Shown here one piece after another: positions 23,483 through 34,863 of a DNA stretch of 64,000 bases; within the stretch, counting starts at the first letter, position 1, and each line of letters begins with the position of its first letter. This DNA is from Haematococcus lacustris. Its lineage: Eukaryota; Chlorophyta; Chlorophyceae; Chlamydomonadales; Haematococcaceae. A program made the position numbers and the translations under genes. The stretch is taken from NCBI GenBank assembly GCA_030144725.1, contig JASKMD010000026.1:852750-916749 (forward strand), written 5' to 3'. Below the pieces are notes generated by a model. The model did not search any database. It was given only the letters and a program-made list of their open reading frames with translations, and was not told where the DNA came from.

Positions 23483-25507
23483 GAGAGAGAGGGGCATTAC
23501 AGCACCAGTGGCAGGGCCACCGTCACACTGTCTGGGGCAAAAACGCTCACACCGAGCAAGCAGCCCTCATGGGCACAAAGGGAGTACAGGGGGAGGCCTA
23601 GCGATTGTCAGGCTGCCACACGCTACCCAGACTACACTAGGTGACAAACAGCAAGGACAAGGCACAAAGCTCTAAATGGCGTCCTTAGCGTCCCCACCAC
23701 TGCCTACTAGGAGGCCCAGCTAGACAAGGGAAGCAAGACAAGAAGACTACCCCCAAGGCTAAGTTAGGCTAGGGGAAGGTCAGTCCAAATCAGTCCAAAT
23801 CAACAGGTAGCATGTCCTCTATGGCTCCAATGTCAGGCAGGTGGGTGCGTAGCTGCCTGGCTTGGCCGTCACCATGGGTGCAAATGAAAGGGTGACTGTG
23901 AGGAATGGAGTTCGCAGCAGGCCAGTTGTGGGGGATGGTGTGCAAAGCAACAAAGTCCTGCACTTGAGACCAGAAGTCGCCTACAACATAGCGGCACACT
24001 CTGTCACATAGGGACAAGGCAGGGGTGATATCAGGTAGGGCGTCAGCCAAGTGCCAAAGCTCATCCAAGGAGGTTTGACGTAGGGCATGGGCTTCATCAT
24101 GATCCCTAGCAGCTAGCTGCCGGGCCCACCAGACCCGCCGACCACGCCACATGGCTCCCAAGGCAGCCAAGCAGACCACATCCCACACACCCTGGTGGAC
24201 ATGGGTGGTGCAAGGTGACATGGCCAGCCAGACATGCGCGGTGTGGAGGTGAACAGCAGGGGGCAGGGCCCGGCGCAGTTCGCGCACAACGGCACAAGCT
24301 AGGGGGCAGTCCCAGAAAGTGTGGCGCCTCATGGCACTGCCTTGAGCATCAGCCCTGGCCTGCCCTCGGAGTGAAGGATCCCGCACAGGAACCCAGCCGC
24401 ACGGGCAGGCCATGCCGATGTTGAGACCCCCTGCACAAGGGACCCCGTTGACTACTAGGCGCCACATGACCTCCTTTGAAGAGTTGAGCCAGGGTAGCTT
24501 CCACAGGGAGGGGAGCCGTGAGGCAAGCCAAGCTTCCCCATGAGCTTGGGTGGCGGGGGGTGAGGAGGGGAGGGGTAGATGGGGGGCGGAGGTAAGTGGA
24601 GGGGGAGGGGACCACATCCCAGCCAGGGCGTCCTTGACAAAACGAGCGTTGGCTTCCGCCCGCAGCATGGTGACAGGCTCCATAAGGACCCGGGTGAGGC
24701 ACTTGACCGTGGCACCCTCAAGGATGGGGATGGGGGAGGGGGCTGGGGCCCTGCCCGTGGGGGGGGCCTTAGGCAACCAACCTAGCCGGTCCATCACCAT
24801 GGCTACTGCCACCCTTTGCAGAGCTTGGGGGTCCGCCGGGGCTGGCAAGGGAGCTTGCCGTGCCACCTCTTGCTGCCAACCGGTGGGCAAGCGGGCCCAC
24901 ATGGCGAAGAGGCCTGTAGCGCAGCGGGCTGGATTGGCTCGAACGGCCACTGCTATGCTCCTGGCAACCTGTTCCTCCCCCCACACCGCCCGCTGCCACT
25001 CCCTGGACCCCACCCTGCCCCCCCGGCCCGCTGGCTGAGTGACCCGGCAGAGGTGGAGGAGACTGCTGAGGTTGGTGAGGGAGGGGATGGCTGCCAGCTC
25101 TTGAAAGCCTGTGGTAGCCCACTCTGCCACCCACTGCAGAGCTTGAGCCCCCGCCTGCTGTGGGAAGGGGGCAGGGGGCTGCTGAGCGTCCTCCATGGCC
25201 AGCAACGGGTTGCCCCACACTGGGATATGGCTGCATGCTGGCCCAACTGGCAGCGGCAGCTCCGGTGTGAGGTCTGTTGGGCAGCCCAACCCGCGGAGGG
25301 CTGCCACAATGCGCCGTAGGAGGCCAGGCAGGCCAGCCTCTGGGAGGTTGCCGCTCACGCCTGGCTTGGCCCGGGCTAGGGCTAGGAGGTGGAAGGCAGG
25401 GTGGAGGTGGGGGCTGGCGGTGAGGAGGATGAGGGGAGTGAGGGACATCCACGCCGCCCGATGAGGCGGGTGCTGCAAGCGTTCCTTAACCACTCGGGCA
25501 CGATTGC
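23402..25507 (-). pseudogene. tRNA-Ser(AGA) gene split by a LINE
   Basis: The 3' part (T-arm, variable arm, anticodon region and intron) lies at 23,402-23,482. The 5' acceptor strand and D-arm half lie at 25,484-25,507. Joined, they match the intact minus/plus copies at 38,040, 48,053 and 53,919. The break is in the D-arm, between GGTTAAGG and GGGACTG. The gene cannot give a tRNA. Confidence 0.85.
23483..25483 (-). mobile_element. 5'-truncated non-LTR retrotransposon (LINE)
   Basis: A 2.0-kb insertion is flanked by CCTTA on both sides (23,478-23,482 and 25,484-25,488), a plausible 5-base target-site duplication. It carries one long frame on the minus strand that ends at a stop at 23,790; the upstream end runs into the tRNA fragment, so the element lacks its 5' part. 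The C-terminal part at about 24,300-24,440 has WRLVVNGVPC, CPCGW and RRHTFWDCPLACAVV, the C-C-H-C pattern of the zinc-binding domain that follows reverse transcriptase in LINE ORF2. No RT core motif (F/YADD) is present. The element's 3' terminus carries a short (CT)n run. The insertion splits a tRNA-Ser gene. Confidence 0.72.
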
Positions 25508-25720
25508 TGGCACTGGAGGGATGCATTTTGATTCGGATTGGCTCTAAATGGATTGTCCAGGTGTGTAGAAGCGAGGCCACACAAGCTTAGCCTAGGTAGA
25601 ACGCAGCCCTGCCCAGGAACCACTCCCCCCTACCCAGGACCCACATCCTGCTCTACCCCCTCTGCTGCACCTGACCCAGTGTCACCACCCGAAGGGCCCC
25701 CCTAGGGCAGGTTGCTAATC
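25508..25720. repeat. tRNA-Ser upstream flank shared with 48,153-48,360
   Basis: About 210 bases upstream of the split tRNA (GGCCACACAAGCTTAGCCTA, GAACGCAGCCCTGCCCAGG, ACCCAGGACCCACATCC) match the upstream flanks of the tRNA copies at 48,053 and 53,919. The match ends where the other copies continue into a Fanzor-like RuvC-III segment. Confidence 0.85.
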
Positions 25721-26449
25721 CAGCAGCTACAGCTGGCCAAGGAAGGATGCAGTTTTGGCAAGAGGCCAATGCCACCAGAGCAGACCACAGAACCAAAGAA
25801 AGGGGCACATTTGGGAAAAAGCAGTGCACTACAGTAGCAGCGTATTTGTAGAGCTATACTTACCTGTACATATAGATGTCCATGTAGATCTGCCGGCCAG
25901 CTATTCTAATACCTGTGCAAAGCGTTCTCATGCATTAATGTGGGCTAACTGGGCAGCGGCTTTCTTGTATATCGAGTGTCCCTTCCTAGCGAGCAAGCAG
26001 CACAGCTGCGTCGTGTAATCTGTGAGGGTGCAACAGTTCAACCTTGGAAAGTTTCGGACCTGTAATCCTATCTTTTCATGGGAAGTAGCTATCCCTATAC
26101 ATTACGGGGGAATAATTTATTGTTATATTGTCGTAATTGTAGATTTATACGGATATGTTGACCAGACTCGGGCAATTACAGCAAGCACAACAATTACAAA
26201 CTATGTCGGCAGGCAAGATGTTTGCGTAAGCTAGTGCTCTACAGCCCGCAACGCATGTAATAAAAGGAACCCTAGATAACGGCAGCAGCTGCTAGAAGCT
26301 TCATCTTCAGAGGCTTGCCAGCTGCTTCATTGGCGTGGAGTCCATCTAGGCGTTGCGGTGCTTGCGGATCAATCCATGGTGCATTGGGGATGCACGGCCA
26401 GGGAGCGGCAAGGGTATGAGCCGGCCCGATGCTGGGTGTCGCATAAGCC
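25721..26449. other. AT-richer gap without a recognised gene
   Basis: The sequence is less GC-rich than its surroundings. Short open frames exist but show no recognisable motifs. Nothing else is seen. Confidence 0.4.
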
Positions 26450-27262
26450 ATGCCAGCAGTCAAGGGCACCGCCGCCAGGCCAGCAACAGCGGCAGCATCA
26501 GCGGCAGCCTGGCAGCAGCAGCAGCCGGGCAGCAGCAGCAGCAGCCGGGCAGGAGCAGCAGCAGCCGGGCAGGAGCAGCAGCAGCCGGGCAGCAGCAGCA
26601 GCAGCCGGGCAGGAGCAGCAGCAGCCGGGCAGCAGCAGACAGCAGCCGGGCAGCAGCAGCAGCACGGGGAGCAGACAGCAGCAGGGCGGCAGCAGCAGCA
26701 GCAGGGCAGCAGACAGTAGCAGTAGCACCCGGGCAGCAGCAGCAGCAAGGCGACAGCAGGAGCGGCCGGGCAGCAGCAGCAGCCGGGCAGCAGCAGCAGC
26801 CGGGCAGCAGCAGACAGCAGCCGGGCAGCAGCAGCAGCACGGGGAGCAGACAGCAGCAGGGCGGCAGCAGCAGCAGCAGGGCACCAGACAGTAGCAGTAG
26901 CACCCGGGCAGAAGCAGCAGCAAGGCGACAGCAGCAGCAGGGCGACAGCAGGAGCGGCCGGGCAGCAGCAGCAGCCGGGCAGCAGCAGCAGCCGGGCAGC
27001 AGCAACAGCCGGGCAGCAGCAGCAGCCGGGCAGCAGCAGCAGCCGGGCAGCAGCAGCAGCCGGGTAGCAGCAGCAGCAGGGCGACAGCAGCAGCAGGGCG
27101 AGAGCAGCAGCGGCAGGGCGAGAGCAGCAGCCGGGCATCAGCAGCAGCAGGCGGCAGAAGCAGCGGCCGGGCAGCAGCAGCAGCCGGGCAGCAGCAACAT
27201 CCGCAGCAGCAGCAGGGCAGCAGCAGCTGCAGGGCAGCAGCAGGAGGGCAACAACAGCAGGG
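26450..27262 (+). repeat. CAG/GCCGGGCAG minisatellite
   Basis: About 800 bases of units such as GCAGCAGCAGCCGGGCAG and variants with GGGCGACAGCAG, plus two copies of a longer 170-base higher-order unit (with ACGGGGAGCAGACAGCAGC). Frames are open in several phases (Ala/Gln/Gly/Ser or Leu/Cys/Pro polymers), which the repeat explains. It is not called as coding. Confidence 0.9.
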
Positions 27263-27960
27263 TTTAGCTTGTTCACCACCTAACATATGAGATGGCAAAG
27301 GCGGGATAGCTATGCAGGACATGACAAGGCATGCCAATATAGAACATGAGGGCTTACCGGGGAATTTACCACTGTCCAAGACAGATTCCAGCATGATATA
27401 GCTGATCATGGCTGCTGGTGCTGCCTTGCTGCGGATTGCCAGGTCCACAATGTCAGGGCTTAAAAACAATGCTAAGGATCTGCTCAGTTTTCTCGTTTGC
27501 AGCAAGCGCTGCGGGGCGGTGCAACACAATGGTTATGGTCCACGATGCAAGCCGCCAGACAGGCGACCAGAGCGTCGAGGCTCCATTGCCTCATCTGCAA
27601 TGGCCGGTTTGGGCTGCGCGACCACGCAATCTGCACGCAACAGCGGTGTTAGGCTGCCCTGCCACGTTGTTCTCCGGGGACCCTGTTAAGCAACGAACGT
27701 GGTGTTGTTAGGCAAAATGATGCAAGTCAAAGGAGGTCAACGCTAAGGACCGTCAACGCGTCTCACCGTCAAGCGTCGCAGCTGCCAAACGTGCTGTTGC
27801 GTGAGGTTGAACTGTGGGATTCGAAGTCGTTATCACTGCTGCACTGGTCGTCGTCGTCGCCAATGCTGCCGCTGCTGACGGTGTAGGTGCTGTCGGGCAT
27901 CTTGGCTGGTGGTCAGGCTGGAATGGGTAAGGCTGCCGCTGAAAGTTTGTCCTAGGGTAA
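27263..27960. other. Gap without a recognised gene
   Basis: No supported coding region is seen. Short frames are unconvincing. Confidence 0.4.
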
Positions 27961-27965
27961 AGAGT

Positions 27966-28064
27966 GACACATTTACGGGAGAAGTGCAGACATTTACTGG
28001 AAAAGTGCACGACTTGCACACATTTACGGGGAAAGCGCAGACATTTACAGCAAAAGTGCACAAC
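27966..28064 (+). repeat. Four spaced copies of an ACATTTAC(G/T)GG word
   Basis: ACATTTACGGGAGAAGTGCA, ACATTTACTGGAAAAGTGCA, ACATTTACGGGGAAAGCGCA and ACATTTACAGCAAAAGTGCA occur in a row with spacers of about 5-17 bases. They are non-coding direct repeats. Confidence 0.85.
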
Positions 28065-28161
28065 CACCAAGAAAGAGCGTGGTTTGCGCACTGGTTCTAC
28101 TGTCGTCTCCGACGCGTGGAGCACAGCCGCAACAGCAGCGAGGCTCCAAATCGTGTGCCCG

Positions 28162-28353
28162 TAATGTATAGGGATATCGCATAATGTCTCGGCCAGCGCT
28201 GTTCACGTCCAAATAACAGTCTCGGCCAGGTCTCAAGTTGCGTAAACGTCTCGACTACGCCTCGACGTTTACTGCAACTTTCGACCCAGCCTCGACCGTT
28301 ATTTTCCCGTAACAGCTCGGCCTCCGACATTATACTATACGTCACTAATGTAT
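28162..28353. mobile_element. Fold-back (MITE-like) element
   Basis: Two arms of about 80 bases can pair around a centre near 28,255. The inner part is almost perfect (AAGTTGCGTAAACGTC against GACGTTTACTGCAACTT). The outer parts pair with mismatches (AAATAACAGTCTCGGCC against CTCGACCGTTATTTT; CATAATGTC against GACATTATA). The same word TAATGTAT flanks both sides (28,162-28,169 and 28,346-28,353), a candidate target-site duplication. It has no coding capacity. Confidence 0.6.
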
Positions 28354-28357
28354 CGGG

Positions 28358-29183
28358 GCTAACTTGAGAGTGGTGAAGGTGGCATAGTTCGCAGCACATG
28401 ACATAGCATAGAGCAAGCTGTGACAAGTGATGATTGTGTTGGGACACTTCCCCATGGTGACGCTGAGAGGCTTTGGCATCAGAAGCATCAATTACAGCAC
28501 CTGGACCAGACTTGGTAATATCCACATCCCTGCGACACAGGCAACATGTGCTACACAGCTTGGGGATGGACACCCCATTCTTGCACCTGCATGCACATGT
28601 GCATGCATGGATGCCAACATGCACCGTTTCTTATGCACAGGACCTGCGAGCAGCACCAGCAGCAATGGCTGCCTGGCCCAGCATCCATACGGCCTGGGCA
28701 ACGGCCTTGGCTTGAGGACTCGATAGCGGCATATGGAGCCAGCCTATGGGCCAGCCAGCCAACCAATCAGTCATCCTCATAATCTGCCAGCCCAGGCAGA
28801 CTAACCACCTGCTCAGTGCCTGCGGTAGGCAAGGTGAGGTCATGCCAACAAACAACAGGCACAGCAGCAGGCAGGTGCATGACAAGGGGGAGATAGTGTT
28901 GTGTGGGACATGTAACAGTGGCATTCATGCCAGTTAGACACAAAGTGTGGTATGTAAAGTGGAGCATCACTTTCTCAGCACCAGGCATCAGCTCTCAGAT
29001 CTAGTGGCTCAACAGTGTAACCAAACAGCAGCATGGGTCAGAACGCATTCTCCTAGCCCTAGCTATGCATGAACTACATGTGCCAGCAGTGAAGACAAGC
29101 CCCTAGGCAACTGCAGTGATTGCATTGCAACACCCTGACCATATCAGCAATGAAAACCCCTCCCACACCCCTCCACACTGCCC
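28358..29183. other. Gap downstream of the RIK-like gene
   Basis: It is probably 3' untranslated sequence of the leftward KH-domain gene plus spacer. No other gene is seen. Confidence 0.4.
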
Positions 29184-30459
29184 TTATGCTGCCCTCAGGC
29201 CTAGCGCCCCACCTTGTGGCTTTGCAACCGCTTTTGGCGGTCGAGGTGGTGGCGGCAGCATGAGCCCGGCCTTGCCCAGCTGCGGCCCCGATGACTGAGA
29301 AGTCCTAGAGCCCAGGCCGGCGCCGTCCACACCATTCTCTTGCCCAGGCGGTGCAGGGGCAGGCTGCGCATGGCCTTGGGCTGGGCTGGGCTGAGGGTGA
29401 GGCTTCGTGAGGGAGGGGTCAACTGAAGCACTGCTGTTGCTGCTGGGCTGAGAGGAGGGGGTGGAGGCGGGTTGTGAGGTGCTCCCAGCACCGATGTAAG
29501 TGGCGGCGTAAGGGTTCTGAGAGGCCTGTGGGCAGGCAGAGACAGTCAGGGATGTGCCAGCTGGGCATGCACAGCCCACCATTTGGAACCTTTTCTGAGC
29601 TCCTGTCAGTTCTGGGTCAGTTCATTTTCAGTCCTGGCTGCAAGGACTGGAGCCACAAGAAAAAGGCTAGCAGGAGTCCAGGCAGGGAGTGGGAGGCAGG
29701 AAGCCAGGTGGTCAGGTAGACACTTCACTGGCCTATGCAAATGATTCATTGCAGCGCTGTTGGGCATTTGGTGCCATTTGTTAGCATTCTGAGCTGAAGT
29801 GCTCTGTGGTGGACACTGCACTGGGCTATGCAAGTGCTTCATCGCAACCGTACTAGACATTAGGTCAGTTTCTCTGTGGCATGACCCCACCCAGGGTCCC
29901 CCCCTTACCTTTTGACCAGCCTGACCTGCACACTGCACAAGCCTTGTCCTGTCTGTAGACTGTCAGTGGCATTGGCCCTTCTGCCTACAGCCCCACTGGC
30001 AGCAGTGGCATCTAGTGTGGCATGCCTCAACCTGCAGCCCCTGTATTCTAGCGCTGTCCATACACCACAACCCACACTGCCAGGCGCAACCACTTACCAC
30101 GGCAGGCTTCTCCACAAACTCCCTGAAGCGGCGTCGAGGGGGCGAGGGCGGTGCTTTGGGTGGGGGAGCCGGGGGCTGCTGAGGGGGGGCGGTGGGGTGT
30201 GAGGCAGGGGTCGGGTGGGCTGTGTTGGGGTGGAGCTGGGAGGGGGCTTGGCCTGGGTATGCCTGGGGGGTGGCAGGGGGGTGGGAGGAGAAGCCTCGGT
30301 TCCCGGGCTGCTGGCCCTGAGGCTGAGGTGGGCGGTGCGGCTGAGCTTGAGCCTGGCCATGAGGCAGCTGCTGGGAGAGGGCACCGTGCTGCTGCTGCTG
30401 GTGCTGCCCATGCTGTTGTGGCAGGGTCTGCCAATGCTGGCTGCTTGGCGGACTCGGTC

Positions 30460-30498
<39 letters not shown>

Positions 30499-33400
30499 TG
30501 TAGGGTTGTGTGAAGGGCTGCTGCCCCTTGACCTGCGGGAAGAGTGTCTGCTGGCCCATCTGGGCTGGGGGCTTCAGCTGCCCCTGGGCAGCACCACTGC
30601 CCTGAACCTGGTCAGGGTAGCCCCCAGGCTGTTGCTGCTGCTGCTGCTGGTAGGGGTGGGGAAGGGAATGGTGGGGCGTGTGCTGCAGCATCGCCGGCAG
30701 CCCGGGCAGCAGCAAGCTTTGCTGAGGGTAAAGGTGCTGCTGCTGCTGCTGATGCTGGAAAGTACCCTGCTGATGCTGCAGGTGCTGCTGCTGTTGCAGT
30801 GGCGTTTGCTGTGTCAGGGGGTGAGCTTTGCCTGCCTGCTCCCCCTGCCCCACCCCTGCAGGCTGCCCAGGCTCTGCACCCGCCTCAGCCGGCAATGCAG
30901 GCTTGGTTGCCGACCCCTGCGCCCCCTCACTCAGCCCATTGCGAGCAGCTGCAGGGGCAGCCGCGTTGGGCAGGGGCGTGGGCGTGGCTGGTGTCTGGGC
31001 TGGCCCCCCTGGCCCCCCAGGCGGTGTGGGTGCAGGGCTTGGGGTGGGGTGGGTGCTGGCAGAGCGGGGGGCGGGCACCGAGGTGCTGGTGGTCACGTAG
31101 GGCGCCAGGTCGGGGTGCAGGCGCAACAGCTCCTTCTTGATGGTGGTCAGCAGGTCCTGGGTCAGCCTGGGTGGCAGTGAGAAAGGGCAAGCTGAAAGGA
31201 GGGGCAGGTATGGCAGGGGCAAGGTGTGGTCAAGGCAGGGTGTATGCAAGGCGTGGCATCCAGGCAGCACAGCAGCAAGGTGGGCCTGTTGAGGGTGCAA
31301 GGTGAAGGGTGGTGCATGGAGGGTGGGTGGTGGAGGGTGGACCAGCTGCATGGCAGCAGACCAGCGTTGCCTCAGTCTGGGCAGAGAGCGCATAGCTAGC
31401 GGGTCAGCATGGCATCAAGCTGGTCATTTGGCAGAGCAAGCAAAGCAGGCTGTGTTTGTGAAGGGGGGATTCGACTGCAGCAGCCTGGGACGCATGGCAC
31501 TGCATAAGGAGTGGCTTCAGCCATTGCTGTCCCTTTGACTTGAGAGTGAGCATTCCCCTTCCTCTACATGGCCTAGCAGTCATCCCTACAATCTCATCGC
31601 CACACTGAAGACAAGCAGGTTCAGGCATGGGCTAATCCCGCCCAGGCTCAGCCCCGTTGGCCTGCCTGCTGTGAACCCCTCCTACCCCTCCTATCCCTTC
31701 TACCCCTCCCACCCCCTCCTGCTCCACTCACTCCTGGGCATGGGCCTGCTGGGAAGGCGTGGGGCCGGAGATGAAGACGTGCAGGGGGTCGGGCCCCTCC
31801 ATGGTCACTGAGCCGCGGCCCCGCAGCACCACCTGGCAGCCACTCATGGCCTGCACATGACCCAGGAATCCCCCGCCTGCAGCCACCACAGACAAGGACA
31901 ATGGATTCTAAGGAGGACAGCAGGACTGCGACCGTGCTCATCACTGACCCAGACACTAGTCGTTCATCATCACTATTGCAGCATCAACCCCAATAAAGAT
32001 GCTGGCTTGCTTGTGCTGTTCCAGTGCATGCCTCAAGCAAGGGCAACACCAGAGCCGCCGCCGTCCCTGCTGATCTTAATGCTGCAGTGCAGACATCAGC
32101 CCACAATGATATGTGCCCCACGCGTCTTTCATCCCTGCGTCTGTACTCCCCTATGATCGCATCACTGAGTGTGACATAGCTGCAAGCCCAGAGCAAGGCA
32201 GATCAACAGAGCAAGGCACGTGGATGCAGGGAAGGAGCAGAGCTTGCAGGGTGCACATCAACACTGCTTGGAGGTGACTGGGGGTGAGGCTGGCCAAGCA
32301 AACACTGTGGAGGTGACTGGGGGTGAGGCGGCCAAGCAAATGCTGTAACAAAGACCTCCTGCAAGCAGGCCTCCCAGGCGCAGAGTTTTCATGGTGCACA
32401 ACAACACCAGCGATGAGGTTGGCCAAGCAACACTGTGGTAAGGACCTCTTGCAAGCAGGCCTCCCAGGCGCTTGTGGCCCCACCTGGCCCCCTGATCCTT
32501 TCAGGGAGGTTGAAGTCGGCGTGTGCTGCTGAGATGTTGACATACAGCATGATGGCGGGGTGGCTAGGCTCCGCCTGCCCAGTGGCAGCAGGGGGTATCC
32601 CAGGACTTGGGCCAGGACCCATGGCTGGAGCAGCAGAGGGGGTGGGAGCAGCAGGCACAGGCACGGCATACCCCGGGCCTGGCAGGGGGCCACTGGCAGG
32701 GGGGGTCCACTGGGTAGGCATGGTCTGGTTAGGGTAGGGCGGGGGGTAGCCCTGCTGGGCTGGCATGGGCTGTCCTTGCATGGCTGGGGGGTAGGGCTGC
32801 ATGGTGCCTGGCATGGGGTAGGCATGGGAGGGCATGTGGGGGTGTGCGCCGGGATCCTGGTGGTGGGGCTGCGGGTAATGGTTGTGGGGCTGGGTAGGTG
32901 CAGCGCTGGGAGTGGGAGGTTGCTGCTGGCCATTGATCATGGCTTGCACATGGGCCACGGCGGCTTGCACACAGGCTGCCTTGTACGCGTCACCCTGTGA
33001 GTCACACAAAGTCCAGCCTCGCAAGTAGAGCACCTGTGATGAAAGCTGCTTCGGCTGCGCTTCAGGATGTGCACCTGGTGCTGATCAACCGAAGCCTCAC
33101 TTCATTCTGTTGCCAGGCAGTCAGATGAGGGAAAGGCAGTCCAGGGTCTGAATAACTAGGGATGAGGGTGGTGTGAAAGGGATGGTCATGATAGATGCAT
33201 GGCCAAAAAGAGATACCTGTCCATGTGCTCCAGTAGGTCGGATGTGCAGGTACAGGGCCTTATCCCTGCCATCATGATACTGGCCAGGGGCAAGGAAGCG
33301 GCCTTTGGTGGCGATGACTGTTCGTGTTTGCCGCTCTATCTCAGCCTGTGTCTGCTTCTGCAGCAAGTGGATCCTGATGGTAGCAGGGATGTTGTTGATT

Positions 33401-33859
33401 GGGACTTCTGCTTCGAGGGGCCCAGGTGGAGGAGTAGAACTGAGCAATGACTGCTGTTGCTGCCTTATCTGCTGCAGTTGCTGTTGCTGCTGCTGCTGTT
33501 GCTGCTGCTGCTGTGCCTGCTGTGCCTGCAATTGAACACATCTGTTTGTTATCCATGGTTTTTGGGCAATAATCATGGGCTACCAGTGAGCTCATTAAAT
33601 GTACCTGCAGAGTTGCGGCCATGTTTCGCGCCACTTCACGAGCTTTCTCCACCGCGACTTGAGAGAGGACAGCTGGGTGCTGAGGCACAAACTGCGTGTT
33701 CGTGAAAGGCTGTGCTGGCATCGTAAATGCCTGTGCTGGCAACTGAGCGATTGGAGCCACGGGCTGGCTGGCAGAAGCTTCGACTGCAACGGGTGCAGCC
33801 CCCGAAGCTGCATCTGGGCCCACGACATCCCATTTGCGCTTCTTGGCTTGCGCTTGCAT
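29184..33859 (-). CDS. RIK: RIK/KHDC4-like KH-domain RNA-binding protein
   Basis: Six exons (33,605-33,859; 33,217-33,525; 32,484-32,994; 31,732-31,876; 30,098-31,166; 29,184-29,525) sum to 2,631 bases with all phases compatible, giving 876 aa. Order: N-terminus MQAQAKKRKWDVVG; a poly-Gln run; a first KH-like domain at about 120-210 (EVPINNIPATIRIHLL, RDKALYLHIRP); a Pro/Gln-rich linker; a second KH domain at about 335-425 (NLPERIRGPGGGFLGHV, CQVVLRGRGSV, PDPLHVFISGPTP); a long Gln/Pro-rich tail with a CAG-encoded poly-Gln run (about 30,456-30,497); and a C-terminus with LMLPPPPRPPK. This order fits KHDC4/BLOM7 of animals and RIK of plants, linked to splicing and, in plants, to a KNOX-silencing complex. 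The function here is inferred from the family. The start is the first Met of an exon with no upstream in-frame extension of note. Confidence 0.88.
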
Positions 33860-34863
33860 CTCTTACAGTGCAACGTAGAGTCTGTGCCCGGCACTAAACC
33901 TGCACACCACACAAAAAGTCACCATGATCAGGTCTCTAGCATGCGCTCCGACGGGCAAGGCCCAGGGTGTCAGCTCGGCTGCCATGTGGGGGGTGCATGA
34001 GATAGCTACAGAGTGCAGGTAGTAGTGCTGCACTTGTAATATGTGCCAACTTACGCGTGCCTAGTAGGTGCCTACTAGCCTAGTAGGGTTGCCTACCCTA
34101 CAGGCTCAACTTTCGTATGATGTCCTGCCTCATCTTGAAACACTCGCCATACTGCGACCCCCCTCAACCATCATGCCTCCTCAACCCAGCTCGTGGTTAT
34201 CCTCTAGCACCACCATGCTGCCTCCCAGAGGCAGGCCTGCAGCACCAATGCAAGCGGCTCCCACTAAAACTGCATGGCAGGCACGTGTACGAGATGGCGC
34301 AGCAGCCAATACGGTTAGCAAACTTGTTGTGCAGCTTGTGTGGCCAGCCACCTGGCCCAGGTCAGCAGGGCTTGTATGTGTCCACCGTGTCCACCGTGCC
34401 CATATCACTGCAATGTCGTAGCATACAAAGGGCCCCATCTGCGCCCAGCCTGCAGCCAGCGGCGACCTGCCAGTGCTGGGCCTGATGTGGTGTCCCCCAA
34501 TGCTCGCCTACCATCTCCCACAGCCTCCATGCAGCCAGGCACCCCACAGCCACCAACATCAAAGCCTGGACCCAGCACTTTGGATACAATGCAATGTCCC
34601 AATGGTGTCCGTGGCCATTGCAACTTCGCGGCACTAAAAGTGCCCTAGGGGCATGAGGCTGGGGGAGGGAAAGGGGCAACCGACTTTTGGGAAAGGTGGG
34701 CAAGAGAGTCGGTTGACACAGTTAACTGAGCGCATCGCGTTCTGATTGCGCGTCAGTACCAACACCAACACCAACACCGAGACCCACCAAGACCAACAAG
34801 CTGCACGCCACTGCCAGCTGTCAGCCTGACAGATCAGTGGCTCGCCTGCGGAGCACGCGGGCC
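33860..34863. promoter_or_regulatory. Divergent intergenic region between the RIK-like and p24 genes
   Basis: About 1.0 kb separates the two start codons, so both promoters must lie here. Most of the middle is occupied by an old element fragment (34,436-34,590). I see no clear TATA box. Confidence 0.45.
34436..34590 (+). mobile_element. Old TnpB/Fanzor-like fragment in the intergenic region
   Basis: DNA words line up in order with the copy at 4,280-4,410: CTGCGCCCAGCCTGCAGCCA, GGGCCTGATGTGGTG, CCACAGCC, CACAGCC and GACCCAGCACT. The frame is broken. It is a relic of the segment between RuvC-II and RuvC-III. Confidence 0.5.

Noticed and set aside
26272..27529. Long Leu/Cys/Pro and Ala/Gln/Gly frames over the CAG minisatellite
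   Set aside because: Several frames on both strands are open at once, as expected from the repeat. No domain flanks it.
27966..28064. CRISPR-like array
   Set aside because: It has four short imperfect repeats, spacers of unequal small size, and a eukaryotic context.
29963..31393. One continuous 476-aa protein in the RIK region
   Set aside because: It reads through the intron on both sides. Splice sites and phase show an exon of 30,098-31,166 within a longer protein.
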